Notes: generated from the sequence alone by a model not told the origin. A DNA stretch of 64,000 nucleotides from Aurantiochytrium sp. KH105 (GCA_003116975.1 BGKB01000077.1:62001-126000); one strand, 5' to 3'; shown: positions 1-9,795, counted from the stretch's first letter. Numbers and translations are program-made.

Positions 1-1078
1 CTGTTTCATCTTTGGCATTCTGACCAGTGCTCGTGCTCGTATTAGGGCTGCTGGTGCCGCTGCCGCCAGCATTCTTTCGTCTTCTTGTCCTCTGCTTATT
101 TATTGATTCAGCATACGCGCCGCGTCCTTTCATTGAGGAGACTTCTCCACGAGTACCGCTGGCCATCCTTTCGTAGAAACCTTTGCTTTTCATGGTTCCC
201 TCTTTTGATGTTACCTCGTCGAGCATTTCCTGGAACGCGCCCTCGCCAGCGAAAAACAACGGTGCTTCTTCTTCTTCTTTTTCTTCTTTTTCTTCGTTCT
301 CTTCTTTTTCTTCTTCTTTGGGAATTTTCATTTCCGTCTCTTTGAGAAGAACCTTTGATGCTGACTCTTCATTAGCGGCGGTAGCCTCGCTGGTCTCGTG
401 AGCTTTTACTGTGCCATTGCCAGCCTTGTTGGCGTCATTTATCTTGTCGTCCTCTACGTTATTTTTCATCTCGTCAGCCTCTGCGATACCGTTCGCCTTG
501 CCAGCGTTGTCAGCGGCTTGAGCGCTTATCACCTCGTCAGCCTCGCTAGCCTTGCCAGGATCATTTGCTTTTGCAGACGTGCTTACTTTAGGCGAGTCAG
601 ACTTCGTATCCTCAACGGCATCTTGCGTTGCGAGATGTTCTTCTTGAGACTCGTCATTGGGTGCATAGCGAATGGCGTTTATTAGAATAGGTTTTGCATC
701 GGGATCCTTTAATCCGCGACCCAAGACGAGAGATACGAATTGAGGGTCGTGTCTGTCCAGGTTGGTTTGGAAATCGCCAAGCTTCATCTTTTCAAGTTTG
801 TCAATCATGTGCTCCAGATCTTTGTCGAGACTCGCAGTCAGAGACATAATATGCTGAAGAGCTTCGAGGTCTGCATCTGCTGCTGCAGCACTGCGACCGC
901 TCAGCTCTGTCTCGCTATCGGTTGTGCTCGACGACGGAGCGCCGTGTCCCTCGCCATGCTCTGAGTCAAGGACCGTAGACTTTTTCGAGGAATAGGCTGC
1001 GCGCGCCAGCCGCACAGATTTGACAGAGCGCCGTCTCGGTTGGCCGCTCAAGAGAGCTCTCCTTGCCGTCCCGAACAT
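1..1078 (-). CDS. Predicted mitochondrial acidic protein, 5' part only
   Basis: An open frame of 359 codons reads from an ATG at 1078 to the left edge with no stop, so the C-terminus is missing. An in-frame TGA lies about 100 bp upstream and no other ATG lies between, which fixes the start. The N-terminus (MFGTARRALLSGQPRRRSVK) is basic with no acidic residue for about 38 residues and is followed by RAAYSS, which looks like a mitochondrial presequence with a processing site. Residues about 60-140 are mixed and partly helical (LEALQHIMSL, DLEHMIDKLEKMKL). Residues about 140-270 are rich in Asp, Glu, Ala and Lys and end in a run of Glu and Lys; a less biased stretch (APLFFAGEGAFQEMLDEV) and a basic tail follow. 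I do not recognise the family. Mitochondrial import is inferred from the leader only. Confidence 0.7.
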   Translation of the reverse strand, partial: MFGTARRALLSGQPRRRSVKSVRLARAAYSSKKSTVLDSEHGEGHGAPSSSTTDSETELSGRSAAAADADLEALQHIMSLTASLDKDLEHMIDKLEKMKLGDFQTNLDRHDPQFVSLVLGRGLKDPDAKPILINAIRYAPNDESQEEHLATQDAVEDTKSDSPKVSTSAKANDPGKASEADEVISAQAADNAGKANGIAEADEMKNNVEDDKINDANKAGNGTVKAHETSEATAANEESASKVLLKETEMKIPKEEEKEENEEKEEKEEEEAPLFFAGEGAFQEMLDEVTSKEGTMKSKGFYERMASGTRGEVSSMKGRGAYAESINKQRTRRRKNAGGSGTSSPNTSTSTGQNAKDET

Positions 1079-1350
1079 GGTTGTCGTCCTTCCAGGCAAC
1101 GGCGAGTGGCTGACCCGGAGTTTGGTGACGATTGACTGATTGTGAAAGCCTCTGCCAGTCAAGTTGAGCCTCCGCGAGCGTCAGGCCTGATGTGGGATGG
1201 AATCTGGAATGTAGTACTAACCGTAAACTCATCAGAGTCAGGTGACGATCTCAGTATCTTTAGTGACTCTAAAGGTGCCGCGAGCAGAGGAAAAGAGAGA
1301 ATGTCTAACTAAAATTTCACAACATGAAGCATATGATAGTTTCGAGGTAT

Positions 1351-4300
1351 CTAAGAAAACATTGTGACAACGTCACGTTGGGCGCCACGTACCATGAGCA
1401 CAGGTGGCGCCGCATCCTTTGAGAGGAGATCCAGCCATTTCATGTACTCGTCCGGGTCGAGTGACATGGGTGGAACAGGAAGTGACACGACGACAAGAAG
1501 CGCGTCGGACGAATACGCAGCAATAAGCTGGCCAACTTTGAAGTATGTATGCTGACGTGATGTCGCGTCATTGAGATTCGGGTCCATACTGCTCCCGCTA
1601 TGATAGGCTTGGAAGAGCTGGCGTTGAATGTTCCCGCCACCCTGCTCGCTTGCTGCGCCGACCTGTTCATCTTGTGCACTGCCTCGACGAGTTTGTTGAC
1701 CCTCGTCATCGTCGTATTCAAGAGCAACGTTCTCGAGGGAGTCTCGCCGCAAATCGTCGTCGTCCGGGTCACCGCTGGAGCCGTGATCCGCTGGCCTACG
1801 GCTACTCGAGAAACTGCGCGTGCGGCTATTCTGAAGCATGGTGTCGAGCTCGCTCATTGAGACAATACTAACCTGCGAGGGAATGCGGAGCTTGGCCAAC
1901 AGCTTGACCATGGCAGCTTCTTCAACGCGAGCTTCTTCGGGCGTGGCGCCGATGGCCATCACGCGTAGGTGGCAGCCGACCCAAGGGGGTGAGGACGCTT
2001 GTCGCAAAATATGGGGCAGCATGATGGTCAGTCCACCATCGTCAACAAACCACCAAACGTCAATACGCTTCGCACTCTTTCGCCCGACAGCTGTTACGAT
2101 TGGGGCTCGCGCGTTGCCTGCAGATGCCCCTGTCTCTCCACCATTGCCTTGCTCATTTCTCGCTTGACCACCGTCGGCCTCGCCCCCGAGATCAAGGCTT
2201 CGCTGCGAACCTTGTCCGTGCTCTGGGGCATCCAGGTATTCGGAAGCGTTGGTGTAGTTTGGATTCTGGTATGAACCTTGCTGCGCCGCAAAGCGAGGCC
2301 CCGCGGAGGCCAAGCCCAGAGAGAGCACACGGTCCATTTCGGTCTGCACTGTCTGCGTAAGGTACTCGCTTCGCAGGAGGTCAATCTCACCGCGCAAAAT
2401 GGCTACGCCAAGTCCGAGGTCAAATGCGTCCCCGATTACCCCCACGTAGTCTTCCACGCTTGGAGGCGGGGAAAAGTCCGAGTCCTCTTGCACATTGGCT
2501 CCGGGCCGGGAGTCGAAGCTCCGGCTGGAGCCAGACTTGTCTGCGCCAGCCTTTCTACTGCTATGGAGACGCTCGCCAAGAGGCGTTCGCCATTCGTCCA
2601 GGAATCCAAGGACAATTGTGTTCACGCGCATTCGACGACCAAGCCCTGCAATTTGCATGAGCGAACGGCAGCCAGTTCGGAAAGACGGCGCAATGATGAC
2701 GTCGTTGAACGCCCTGATACCGTACTGCGACACGTACGAGACAGACGCGCGCATGTTGCGAGTACGAACGAGGCTCGGGTCTGACACATCGCCCACGAGC
2801 ACGTCGCCAAAAATTGTCACGCCCCGCGCCTTGCGCAGACCCGCGACAAAGAGCGCCAGAGCAGGACGCGCGCGAGGCGGACCGGACAGCACGAGACACT
2901 GTGGTCGGTAGTTCTTTACGTGCGTTGTGTCGAATTGCGAGCCAGCTGCAGCCATGGCGAGAGTATCGTCGTCATCGTCTTCATCGCCTCCGTCGCGGGG
3001 TCCCTCGCGTGCGCTCATGCTACCGTTCCGGGCACGCTGCGCATTACGCTCGAGCTCACGTTCGAGCTCGTCATCCGCGCCAACGCCGACATCCACGTTG
3101 AAGTCCCCGTCGAGATCATCGCCTTCGCGCTGGCTGTTCTGCATCCCGCCGAGCTCGATCTCAGTGTGCTGCGCATCCGCGCTCGGCCGCGAACGGAGAC
3201 TCGTGCGACGCTTGAGGCCTGCAGATGGGGACTGTATATTCGAGGCGGCGACTGCGTTGGATAGGGCTCTCGGGTCCGCTTGCTCCTCCAAGAGCAAAGC
3301 AGAGCTGAGAGCCGTATTGTACTCTGCGGCTTCCTTGTGAGGTCCCCAACTCGACGCAGACCCAAGACCTTCGCGCGTGGACACTTCGACATATTTGTAG
3401 AGTCCAAGTCCAATGGTAAAAGTGATGAAACCGGTAATGGCAGAAAGAAAAAGCATGACAGAGACGCATCCGATTGCGCCAAGAAAGGCAAGCCATTTGT
3501 CAAAGTAACGAAACGTCGGACGCCAGCCAGGAGAATTGGATTCCTCGGCGGAATAGCAGGCATAGTTCACCATGGCATAAGAGGCAAGGAAGAACGTTGT
3601 GATGAGCGGCGCCACTGAATTGATGTCACCCGTGAGAATGCAAAGAGTAGCAATCAGAAAAGTCACGACATATGCACGAAGTGGCTCGTCGTTGCGGCCA
3701 TAGCCCTTGGCGAGAGGATCGAATGAGGAAAAGAGGCGGTCTTTGGCAAGCGCCTGGAGGATGCGCGGCGCGCCGAGCAAAGCGGCCAGACCGGACGAGA
3801 GAGAGGCCGCATAAATTCCAAAGTAGACAAAGCCTGGCGACACGGAGGCCTGGGCAATGAGAGTCGAGTCGTGAAAGAGCCCACTGAAAACGCAGTCATA
3901 TTGCAGCTCGTAGGTACCATCCGCGGCAGTGACATTTTGCACAAAGGTTGCGCTTGCTACGGTCACGCGATTGAAGGAGGATCCGAAGATAATGACGAGC
4001 AGGATGTAAATGCACGCGCCTAAAAGGATTGCCATGACAGTTCCGGTGGGAATGGCGGAAGACGGGTTCTTGAGATCGCCCGAGATATTTGCACCTGCGA
4101 GAATGCCCGTGACCGCAGGAAAAAACACGGAAAGAGCAATGCCCAAATTGACGTTGCCATATTCTGAGCGAAGGAGGTCGCTTGATGAAACAGTGCATTG
4201 CGTGGACTTTGTGAGGCCGGCGATGTTGAGATACGAAAGATCCGTGGGATCCGCAGTGGATGCACCAGGAAAGTCCGAGCCAACGTTAAGACCGCTCTCC

Positions 4301-5040
4301 AAACCGACGAAGCCGAAGAGACTCGGCTCCTGATCAGGACCAATGAAGACTCCGATGATGAAGAGCACGACTGCAACGATGACAATCAAGAGCATGAATT
4401 TCTCGACCTTGACAACCACCGAGACGCCGACAAGGCAGACAAGCTGGCAAAAGCAGAGTCCAAAGAAGGCGATCAGGCGCAGATCCCAGCTCGAGGACAC
4501 CAAGGTGGTCCCGATCTGGCTTACAACCGTTTCGGCAAAGCCAAGCAGGTAAAGAGAGACAGACACGGCAGTGGCGACGTAGAAGAGAACGCCAATACTT
4601 GCGCCAAATTCAGGACCCAGCGCTCGACTAATGAGGTAGTAGGCGCCGCCCGCGGCGACCTTGCCGTTAGTGCAAATCGCGCTCAGCGAGAGAGCCGTGA
4701 CGAGGGTAAGTGAGGATGAAAGAAGAACGACAAGGATGGCGAGTCCGATGCCAGCATATGCGGTGAGCCATCCAAGTCGGAGAAAGAGGATGACGCCAAA
4801 AAGGTTGGTGAGCACGCGGAAAAAGACGCCCTCGATCATGCCGAGCTTGCCGCTCGAAGCAGCTTCGTCGTCATCGAAGCGTCGCTCTGGCTTGCGGCGG
4901 GACTTGCGAAAGACGCCCCGTCGCAGCCTGGACATTGTTCCTCCGGCCGTGATGCCTTCGCCATAATCAGCCACGCGGTCGGTCGGTCGTCCCTCTGCAG
5001 ACCACATCAGACTCGTCGGGCTTCCTACCGCTGCAGTCAT
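1351..5040 (-). CDS. Cation-chloride cotransporter, SLC12 family (NKCC-like)
   Basis: Predicted 1,229-aa plasma-membrane symporter moving Cl- with Na+ and/or K+. Order: basic cytosolic N-terminus (1-65), a 12-helix permease core (about 67-490), and a long cytosolic C-terminal domain with acidic low-complexity inserts. Family signatures are plain: NLFGVILFLRLGW (first helix), ALGPEFGASIGVLFY, AVTGILAGANISGDLKNPSS, LLGAPRILQALAKD, and NYRPQCLVLSGPP opening the C-terminal domain at about residue 710. The eighth helix reads AASLSSGLAAL; from memory, NKCC/NCC proteins have A-T-L-S-S here as part of the Na+ site while K-Cl cotransporters do not. SPGWRPTFRY and LAKGYGRNDEPLR also resemble NKCC. I chose the ATG at 5040; the frame extends 13 codons upstream only to a TTG. 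No N-terminal RFxV kinase-docking motif is visible. Ion selectivity is inference; membership of SLC12 is firm. Confidence 0.95.
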   Translation of the reverse strand: MTAAVGSPTSLMWSAEGRPTDRVADYGEGITAGGTMSRLRRGVFRKSRRKPERRFDDDEAASSGKLGMIEGVFFRVLTNLFGVILFLRLGWLTAYAGIGLAILVVLLSSSLTLVTALSLSAICTNGKVAAGGAYYLISRALGPEFGASIGVLFYVATAVSVSLYLLGFAETVVSQIGTTLVSSSWDLRLIAFFGLCFCQLVCLVGVSVVVKVEKFMLLIVIVAVVLFIIGVFIGPDQEPSLFGFVGLESGLNVGSDFPGASTADPTDLSYLNIAGLTKSTQCTVSSSDLLRSEYGNVNLGIALSVFFPAVTGILAGANISGDLKNPSSAIPTGTVMAILLGACIYILLVIIFGSSFNRVTVASATFVQNVTAADGTYELQYDCVFSGLFHDSTLIAQASVSPGFVYFGIYAASLSSGLAALLGAPRILQALAKDRLFSSFDPLAKGYGRNDEPLRAYVVTFLIATLCILTGDINSVAPLITTFFLASYAMVNYACYSAEESNSPGWRPTFRYFDKWLAFLGAIGCVSVMLFLSAITGFITFTIGLGLYKYVEVSTREGLGSASSWGPHKEAAEYNTALSSALLLEEQADPRALSNAVAASNIQSPSAGLKRRTSLRSRPSADAQHTEIELGGMQNSQREGDDLDGDFNVDVGVGADDELERELERNAQRARNGSMSAREGPRDGGDEDDDDDTLAMAAAGSQFDTTHVKNYRPQCLVLSGPPRARPALALFVAGLRKARGVTIFGDVLVGDVSDPSLVRTRNMRASVSYVSQYGIRAFNDVIIAPSFRTGCRSLMQIAGLGRRMRVNTIVLGFLDEWRTPLGERLHSSRKAGADKSGSSRSFDSRPGANVQEDSDFSPPPSVEDYVGVIGDAFDLGLGVAILRGEIDLLRSEYLTQTVQTEMDRVLSLGLASAGPRFAAQQGSYQNPNYTNASEYLDAPEHGQGSQRSLDLGGEADGGQARNEQGNGGETGASAGNARAPIVTAVGRKSAKRIDVWWFVDDGGLTIMLPHILRQASSPPWVGCHLRVMAIGATPEEARVEEAAMVKLLAKLRIPSQVSIVSMSELDTMLQNSRTRSFSSSRRPADHGSSGDPDDDDLRRDSLENVALEYDDDEGQQTRRGSAQDEQVGAASEQGGGNIQRQLFQAYHSGSSMDPNLNDATSRQHTYFKVGQLIAAYSSDALLVVVSLPVPPMSLDPDEYMKWLDLLSKDAAPPVLMVRGAQRDVVTMFS

Positions 5041-5875
5041 GGTCTTGGGTCTCTCTCCCCCCAGACCTGTGCAGGGCAATCTTTTCTCCTCGACAGCGCT
5101 GCCGCTGCGCGGGTGCAGCCCCGGCTACGAAGTCTTGGTCTGTGTCGTGTCCGGCCCCGGGACGCGCGCGCCCGCGCTCGCTGCGACCGCTGGTTGTTGG
5201 CTGCTGGCTCGTCAGCCTTGCTTGTCGATCCGCGCGAAAAAGATTTGTTGGGCCGTTGTAGGCCTAGTGCTAAGAAAACTTCTTCCCCTCGGCCGCCCTT
5301 GATTCGATTGTTCACGGCCACACCGTATAGATATAGATGGATGTGCGCGTCGTTCACGACGCCGGCAGTGATATTTCCAAGGCTCCCGGTGGCAGTGGCG
5401 TATAGCACAGGTCACTTCTTTTGGCCTCGCTTGCTCGAACACAAGGCCGCTCTGCGGTTTTCTTCCCGTGCCTTTTTCTCGAGGTCCAGCTCGAAGAAGT
5501 GATAGGCGAGGAGGTGTTGGATTTGCACACATGCACAAGAGGGGCTAGATTTGCACACATGCACAATTCTCGATCATCTCGATGGGGCGATTGCGATAGC
5601 CGCTCTCGTTGGTGGTTAACGGGTATGCTACAACGATGCGAACAGAGGAGCAAAAGTACGATCCCAGGGGAGCGATGTAGCGAGATTTGCATGGAGAGGG
5701 TAAGAGGAGGCGTATCAATTCTCAAAATCCAACGATCTCATGCGTGCGCAGGGCAAGGTATCAAAGGTGGCAAGAGATCAATCGCTTTGGGACTTGCATT
5801 TTAGTTTATCCAAGAAAGTAAAAGATAGGTCTATGTCAGTCGTTATGTTCAGAAAGGATGACGTTGGGATAATGG
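5041..5875. promoter_or_regulatory. Intergenic region upstream of the SLC12 gene
   Basis: 835 bp between the SLC12 start codon and the stop of the next minus-strand gene. It should hold the SLC12 promoter and 5' leader plus the 3' end of the 240-aa gene. It contains a TAGGCCTA palindrome (5259-5266) and a 19-bp direct repeat near 5520-5566. No TATA box or other core element could be assigned. Several open frames cross it but none shows protein-like composition or a family match. Confidence 0.5.
5520..5566. repeat. 19-bp direct repeat, two perfect copies
   Basis: The word gatttgcacacatgcacaa occurs at 5520-5538 and again at 5548-5566, separated by 9 bp, so equivalent bases are 28 bp apart. 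It lies about 480-530 bp upstream of the SLC12 ATG. The copies are identical, which suggests a recent duplication or a doubled protein-binding site. Confidence 0.85.
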
Positions 5876-6598
5876 TCATGATAGATCAGAAAAGTAAAAA
5901 ACCTTGCGCTCCTCGAGAATGCGCATGCGCACGAAATTGTCTAGCTGCGCGTACGGGACTTGGCAACGCAAAGCTTGCAGATAGAACTCCTCCATGGTAG
6001 TTTTGATTTGAATGGTCGGGAAAGCAATCGAGAATTGAAGGCTTCGTTTGTGAAAGACTTGGTCAAAATGGGTCTCGTACAACCTGCTTCCAACCGATGG
6101 TTGGGGCCGCGGCCTGGCATCGTTGGACTCGCACACTTCGACAACAAGTGTCTTTTTTGTTGGATCGTTATTGCTGGAGACTTGGACACCGAAGAATCGC
6201 TGCGCCTTGTCATTAAGACTCGTGATTTCGGGCGCACTCAGCGAGGTATCGGGCTCTGTTGAGCTCTTTTCTGCTCTGTTCTTTTCTTCTAGCTGTCCCC
6301 AAAGTGGCGAGCTTCTCGTGTGCGCAGATGACGACGTTCCAATGTGATCACGTCTGCGACGACGTGTGAGGAGCTTTCTCTTGAGACGACTGCCTGCACT
6401 CTCGGCACTGCGTGTTGCTGTTGAATTGGTCTCGTCGTCATGACGACACACCTCGTAATCCTCGAGCAAAGACTTTTTTGCCACCGGCACAAACCCGAGT
6501 TTCTTTGCCACACCTCGGGTTGTGCCTTGAGCATGCTTCTGGGCCTTGTGGCCGCGCGAGAGAAGGCGCTGCCCGTGGGCCTTGACCTTCTCGAGCAT
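5876..6598 (-). CDS. Uncharacterised basic protein, 240 aa
   Basis: Open frame from an ATG at 6598 (MLEKVKAHGQRLLSRGHKAQ). I do not recognise it. The first 50 residues are strongly basic and helical. Residues about 75-100 hold a cluster of arginines (RLKRKLLTRRRRRDH). The C-terminal 100 residues are more protein-like, with alternating hydrophobic strands and a helix: TLVVEVCES, LQFSIAFPTIQIKTTMEEFY, LDNFVRMRILEERKVFYF. No transmembrane segment or known motif is visible. It lies between the SLC12 and Rab escort protein genes on the same strand. The ordered C-terminus argues it is real; the exact start and the absence of introns are less certain. The Arg cluster could be a nuclear localisation signal, but that is only inference. 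Confidence 0.55.
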   Translation of the reverse strand: MLEKVKAHGQRLLSRGHKAQKHAQGTTRGVAKKLGFVPVAKKSLLEDYEVCRHDDETNSTATRSAESAGSRLKRKLLTRRRRRDHIGTSSSAHTRSSPLWGQLEEKNRAEKSSTEPDTSLSAPEITSLNDKAQRFFGVQVSSNNDPTKKTLVVEVCESNDARPRPQPSVGSRLYETHFDQVFHKRSLQFSIAFPTIQIKTTMEEFYLQALRCQVPYAQLDNFVRMRILEERKVFYFSDLS

Positions 6599-6870
6599 GC
6601 TTGAAGTACGCGAGAGTCTGCTTATGTGAGGTTACTGTTTTGCTTCGGGTTTCTTTCGCTGCGAGGACGCGTGGCCCCTCCACGCAACCGATTGCTGACT
6701 TGTTTAAGAGTTTGTTGGTTATGTTAGCTGGCGGGCGGATGGTGACCGGTCGGTCGGTGAGGGGGAGAAGATCCCATGGGCCGCTGCATATTATTTTTTG
6801 GCAAGCCTGGTCAGCATCATCATCTCTCTGTCACCGCATACACAGCAATCACGTCTCGCTTTTCGAGGCG

Positions 6871-6930
6871 CGCAGCCCGAAAGCGCGCAGCCCGAAAGCA
6901 TGGAGAACGAAAGCACGGAGAACGAAAGCG
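6871..6930. repeat. 15-bp minisatellite, four imperfect copies
   Basis: Units run 6871-6885, 6886-6900, 6901-6915 and 6916-6930. The first two read cgcagcccgaaagc plus one base; the last two read nggagaacgaaagc plus one base. A fifth partial copy follows. Confidence 0.8.
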
Positions 6931-7067
6931 CGCAGAACGTGCAGGAGACCGGCTGCACGACCAAAGCCTTCGCCACTTTTGCACGTCAGAGAGCCAGCTC
7001 GCGTTGGCCTGGGGACTCCCTTGATATGTCTCTCCGGCCATCAGCGTCGATGCTGGCTATTTGGTAT

Positions 7068-7110
<43 letters not shown>
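7068..7110. repeat. (CAG)14 microsatellite, noncoding
   Basis: Uninterrupted CAG trinucleotide tract of 43 bp in the intergenic region upstream of the minus-strand gene that starts at 6598. Confidence 0.95.
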
Positions 7111-7112
<2 letters not shown>

Positions 7113-7474
7113 ACGAGGCGGCGCGTTGACGCGGCGACCGACCTCGACCCTCTCAAAGCAAACGGGCATGAAGAAAGAAGAAGAAGAAAGAGAAGAAGAA
7201 AGGAAGTGAGGTTGTACTACACTGCTCTGATCGACCGCGTGTACGCAGTAGGCCTCCTATGAATACAGCTTGGAGGAGTCCGGTCTGATTGCTCAGTGTA
7301 GCTGCTGCCCGCTAGCGCTCGCTGGCCGGCCATGGCTGGCAAGGAAATGGCAGGCTAGCTGGCAAAACAGCTGAAAAGTTGCCGCCGTTCCTCTTCCTCG
7401 CGGATACCCAGATGGTCATCGAGGCAAAACAAATCGTGTCGCGCAAGCACATTTTTAGAAAACTTGAATCATTG

Positions 7475-9523
7475 TTATGCGTCAGAGAAAATGTCGATGG
7501 AGGCACCCGAGGCACCAAGCTTGCCTCCCAGATGAAGAAACCAGCATAGATCAACCGGCTGAGGCACACGGACGCGCTTGACCATGTCACCGAGTCCGTC
7601 ATCTTCGTCAGCATGAGGATTCCGAACTGCGCGTTCAGCTTCGGCAGGAAGAAAGGCACGGTCTCCTGGGCGCAGGGCATGGAATACGGCCTCGGCACGC
7701 GCTAAATAGTCTTCTGTGTCGACAGCTAGGCCCTCAGAGGGAATCATTGTGACGCCTCCGGAAACATACTGCTGCTGCTGCTGCTCCTGCTGGCGCACGA
7801 CACGTGCAAAGTTGGCTTGCCAGCGAATTTCAATCTGCGGAGCTGCGTCCTGCTTCTGGGTGCCTGTACTTTGTTCTTGTCCTTGTTCTTGTTTATGACC
7901 TTGGCTCTGGCCCTGGCCTTGGTCTTGAGGGGTTGCTTTGTTTGGCGGGGATCTTGATGGCAAATCTGAGATTCGCGCATTGGCCCGGGCCAGCAGGTTG
8001 TCGAGAATGCGAGCCAGCGTCGCCTGGCCTTCCGATCGAGAGGATGCAGTGGTTGTCAGGTGAATTACAAAAAGACCTGGCGCAGTGGCTTCCGCTGTGC
8101 TGTCGAGCTGGATGACGTGAACGCTCGAAGTGTTGCGAGCCAGGTCATTTCCGGGTGCAACCACCATAAGGCAGCGTGCCAGCGGCGGGAAGGCGCGTTT
8201 TTCGGGCGGATGGCCGCGTAGGGCACTTGCGTCCAGCAGAGCCTCGATCTTATCATCTTCAGCTTGCGCTAGCAGCGAAAGAAGTGGAGCATTGACAATA
8301 CTCATGCAACGAACTTCGACAAGGCTCTCCTTCGCCCCGTCCCCGCCTTCGTCTTCGTCTTCGTCCCCTTTGTCTGCTGAAGAATCTGGCTCATGTAACG
8401 AGGTTGTGGCTGGAACGGCATGCTCGGCCGCCACAACTGTTCTTGCGTGGACAGTCTCCCCATTTTGCAAACGAACACGGACCACGGGTCCTCCGTGGTC
8501 TCCAGGGCCCGTCTCGGCGGTCGCGAAGCTGGAGACAGGCTGGCGAAGCACGAAAATGCCGCCATGGACCGAACCCAGACGGCCAAAGGCCTGCGCCAAC
8601 TCGGCGGTGCCGTACATGGGACACAAAAAGGCCGTGACGCCAAAGCGGCCAAGGCCGCCGAGATATTTTTGTACGCGGCGCATACCCTCTGCCTTGGACA
8701 CAGCGCGTGCATCAGGAAGCAAAGCGACGGCGTAGAGGATGGCAGCGGCAAGGCGCGGCGAAAGCTTGCACTGAGTTCGCAAGAAATCTGCAAAGTCAAT
8801 GTCTTCATCGTCTGCGGCAACAGTTCCGTTTGTCGCGGGCGAGAGCGCGGCTTCTCGTTTGTTCTGCGGCCGCGCAAGCGAGCGACCTTGGTTGAGACTT
8901 TCCTCGTTTCGGAATTTGAGCGCCTCAGCTTGGCCACCGGCGCGCTGGACCGTCGCAGAGTCCATACAGAATTGCAGGAATCGCATGAGCTGGCGCTTTT
9001 CCCCCATGCCAAGATCTTTAGACTTGAAGACCGCGGCCTTGGAGCACGGCACGCGCATCACAGTTCCATCTGTGTCGAGAAAAAGGGCATCGTCTAGGCT
9101 CTGGAATTCAAGGTAGTTGGACACACCTGAGCGCACGAGCGCATCGACGACCTTGCCGCGGCACAAGACAAAGCGCGGCCGCAAGTCCAGATTGCAGCGC
9201 CTTGCCTCAGCGTTTGAGAGTTCCCCGTCGACCGAAAGAATATCCCAACCACAGAGAACTTGATTTGGTTTTTGCTTGGGCTCTGCTTTTTGCTTGTCGC
9301 CCAACTCATCGCTGCCGTCGGAGAGGTCTGCATTCGTTGTTGACAATTCACGGGGCTGTACAGTTGCTTCGAGGCCTCCATAGTAGCTAGCCGGATCGAG
9401 TACGAGGACCTTTTTGTCTGGGTCGTCGAGGGTCAGTGCGCAGGCCACGGCTGTCTCGCTCAGCCCCGTGCCAACGACGACGCAGTCAAAGACCTCGCGG
9501 CACACCTCTTCACCCAGGAGCAT
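7475..9523 (-). CDS. Rab escort protein (GDI/CHM superfamily)
   Basis: 682-aa protein of the Rab GDP-dissociation inhibitor / Rab escort protein superfamily. It would present newly made Rab GTPases to geranylgeranyl transferase in the cytosol. The N-terminal Rossmann-like motif is VVVGTGLSETAVACAL (residues 15-30, GTG at 18-20), followed by LDPASYYGG (42-50). A second conserved block, LCPMYGTAELAQAFGRLGSVHGG, lies near residue 305 and matches the family's PxYG...QxFxRxxAVxGGxY pattern. The length, near that of animal REP (about 650 aa) and well above GDI (about 450 aa), together with GTGLSE and long acidic and Gln-rich inserts, favours escort protein over GDI. The ATG at 9523 lies directly before the conserved fold. 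A low-complexity Gln/Gly insert sits near residues 530-560. The C-terminus (IDIFSDA) lacks a prenylation motif, as expected. Confidence 0.85.
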   Translation of the reverse strand: MLLGEEVCREVFDCVVVGTGLSETAVACALTLDDPDKKVLVLDPASYYGGLEATVQPRELSTTNADLSDGSDELGDKQKAEPKQKPNQVLCGWDILSVDGELSNAEARRCNLDLRPRFVLCRGKVVDALVRSGVSNYLEFQSLDDALFLDTDGTVMRVPCSKAAVFKSKDLGMGEKRQLMRFLQFCMDSATVQRAGGQAEALKFRNEESLNQGRSLARPQNKREAALSPATNGTVAADDEDIDFADFLRTQCKLSPRLAAAILYAVALLPDARAVSKAEGMRRVQKYLGGLGRFGVTAFLCPMYGTAELAQAFGRLGSVHGGIFVLRQPVSSFATAETGPGDHGGPVVRVRLQNGETVHARTVVAAEHAVPATTSLHEPDSSADKGDEDEDEGGDGAKESLVEVRCMSIVNAPLLSLLAQAEDDKIEALLDASALRGHPPEKRAFPPLARCLMVVAPGNDLARNTSSVHVIQLDSTAEATAPGLFVIHLTTTASSRSEGQATLARILDNLLARANARISDLPSRSPPNKATPQDQGQGQSQGHKQEQGQEQSTGTQKQDAAPQIEIRWQANFARVVRQQEQQQQQYVSGGVTMIPSEGLAVDTEDYLARAEAVFHALRPGDRAFLPAEAERAVRNPHADEDDGLGDMVKRVRVPQPVDLCWFLHLGGKLGASGASIDIFSDA

Positions 9524-9795
9524 CTCGCCTGCTCACAAGCCTGCCCGTTCGTCCACTCGCCCCGCACTCTTGCATGCACGCACGCACGCACACACGCACG
9601 CACGCACGCCAGAAGCTTCGCTTGCGCAACTGGTTTTGGGGGCAGCGAAAAACCCACGTGTCTCTCTTTCCACCGGCGAAAGCAAGCAACTAGAAGCCGA
9701 AAAGGGCAAGCTCTTTTACCGAGTCGCTAGACCTACAACTTCGGCGCCCTGGCTAGCGGGCAGTCGTGGCGTGCCGTCTTTGCGTCACCGCGCGA

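Larger units (their letters stand above)
6599..7474. promoter_or_regulatory. Intergenic region with a minisatellite and a CAG tract
   Basis: 876 bp between the start of the 240-aa gene and the stop of the Rab escort protein gene, both on the minus strand. It holds four imperfect copies of a 15-bp unit (6871-6930), a (CAG)14 tract (7068-7110), and a GAAGAA-rich patch (7170-7205). Plus-strand open frames cross the region, one reading the CAG tract as polyglutamine, but they start at non-ATG codons and have no ordered domain. I treat the region as noncoding. Confidence 0.5.

Noticed and set aside
6798-7262. Plus-strand frame with polyglutamine from the CAG tract
   Set aside because: Starts at TTG, no ordered segment, and lies across a minisatellite and a microsatellite.
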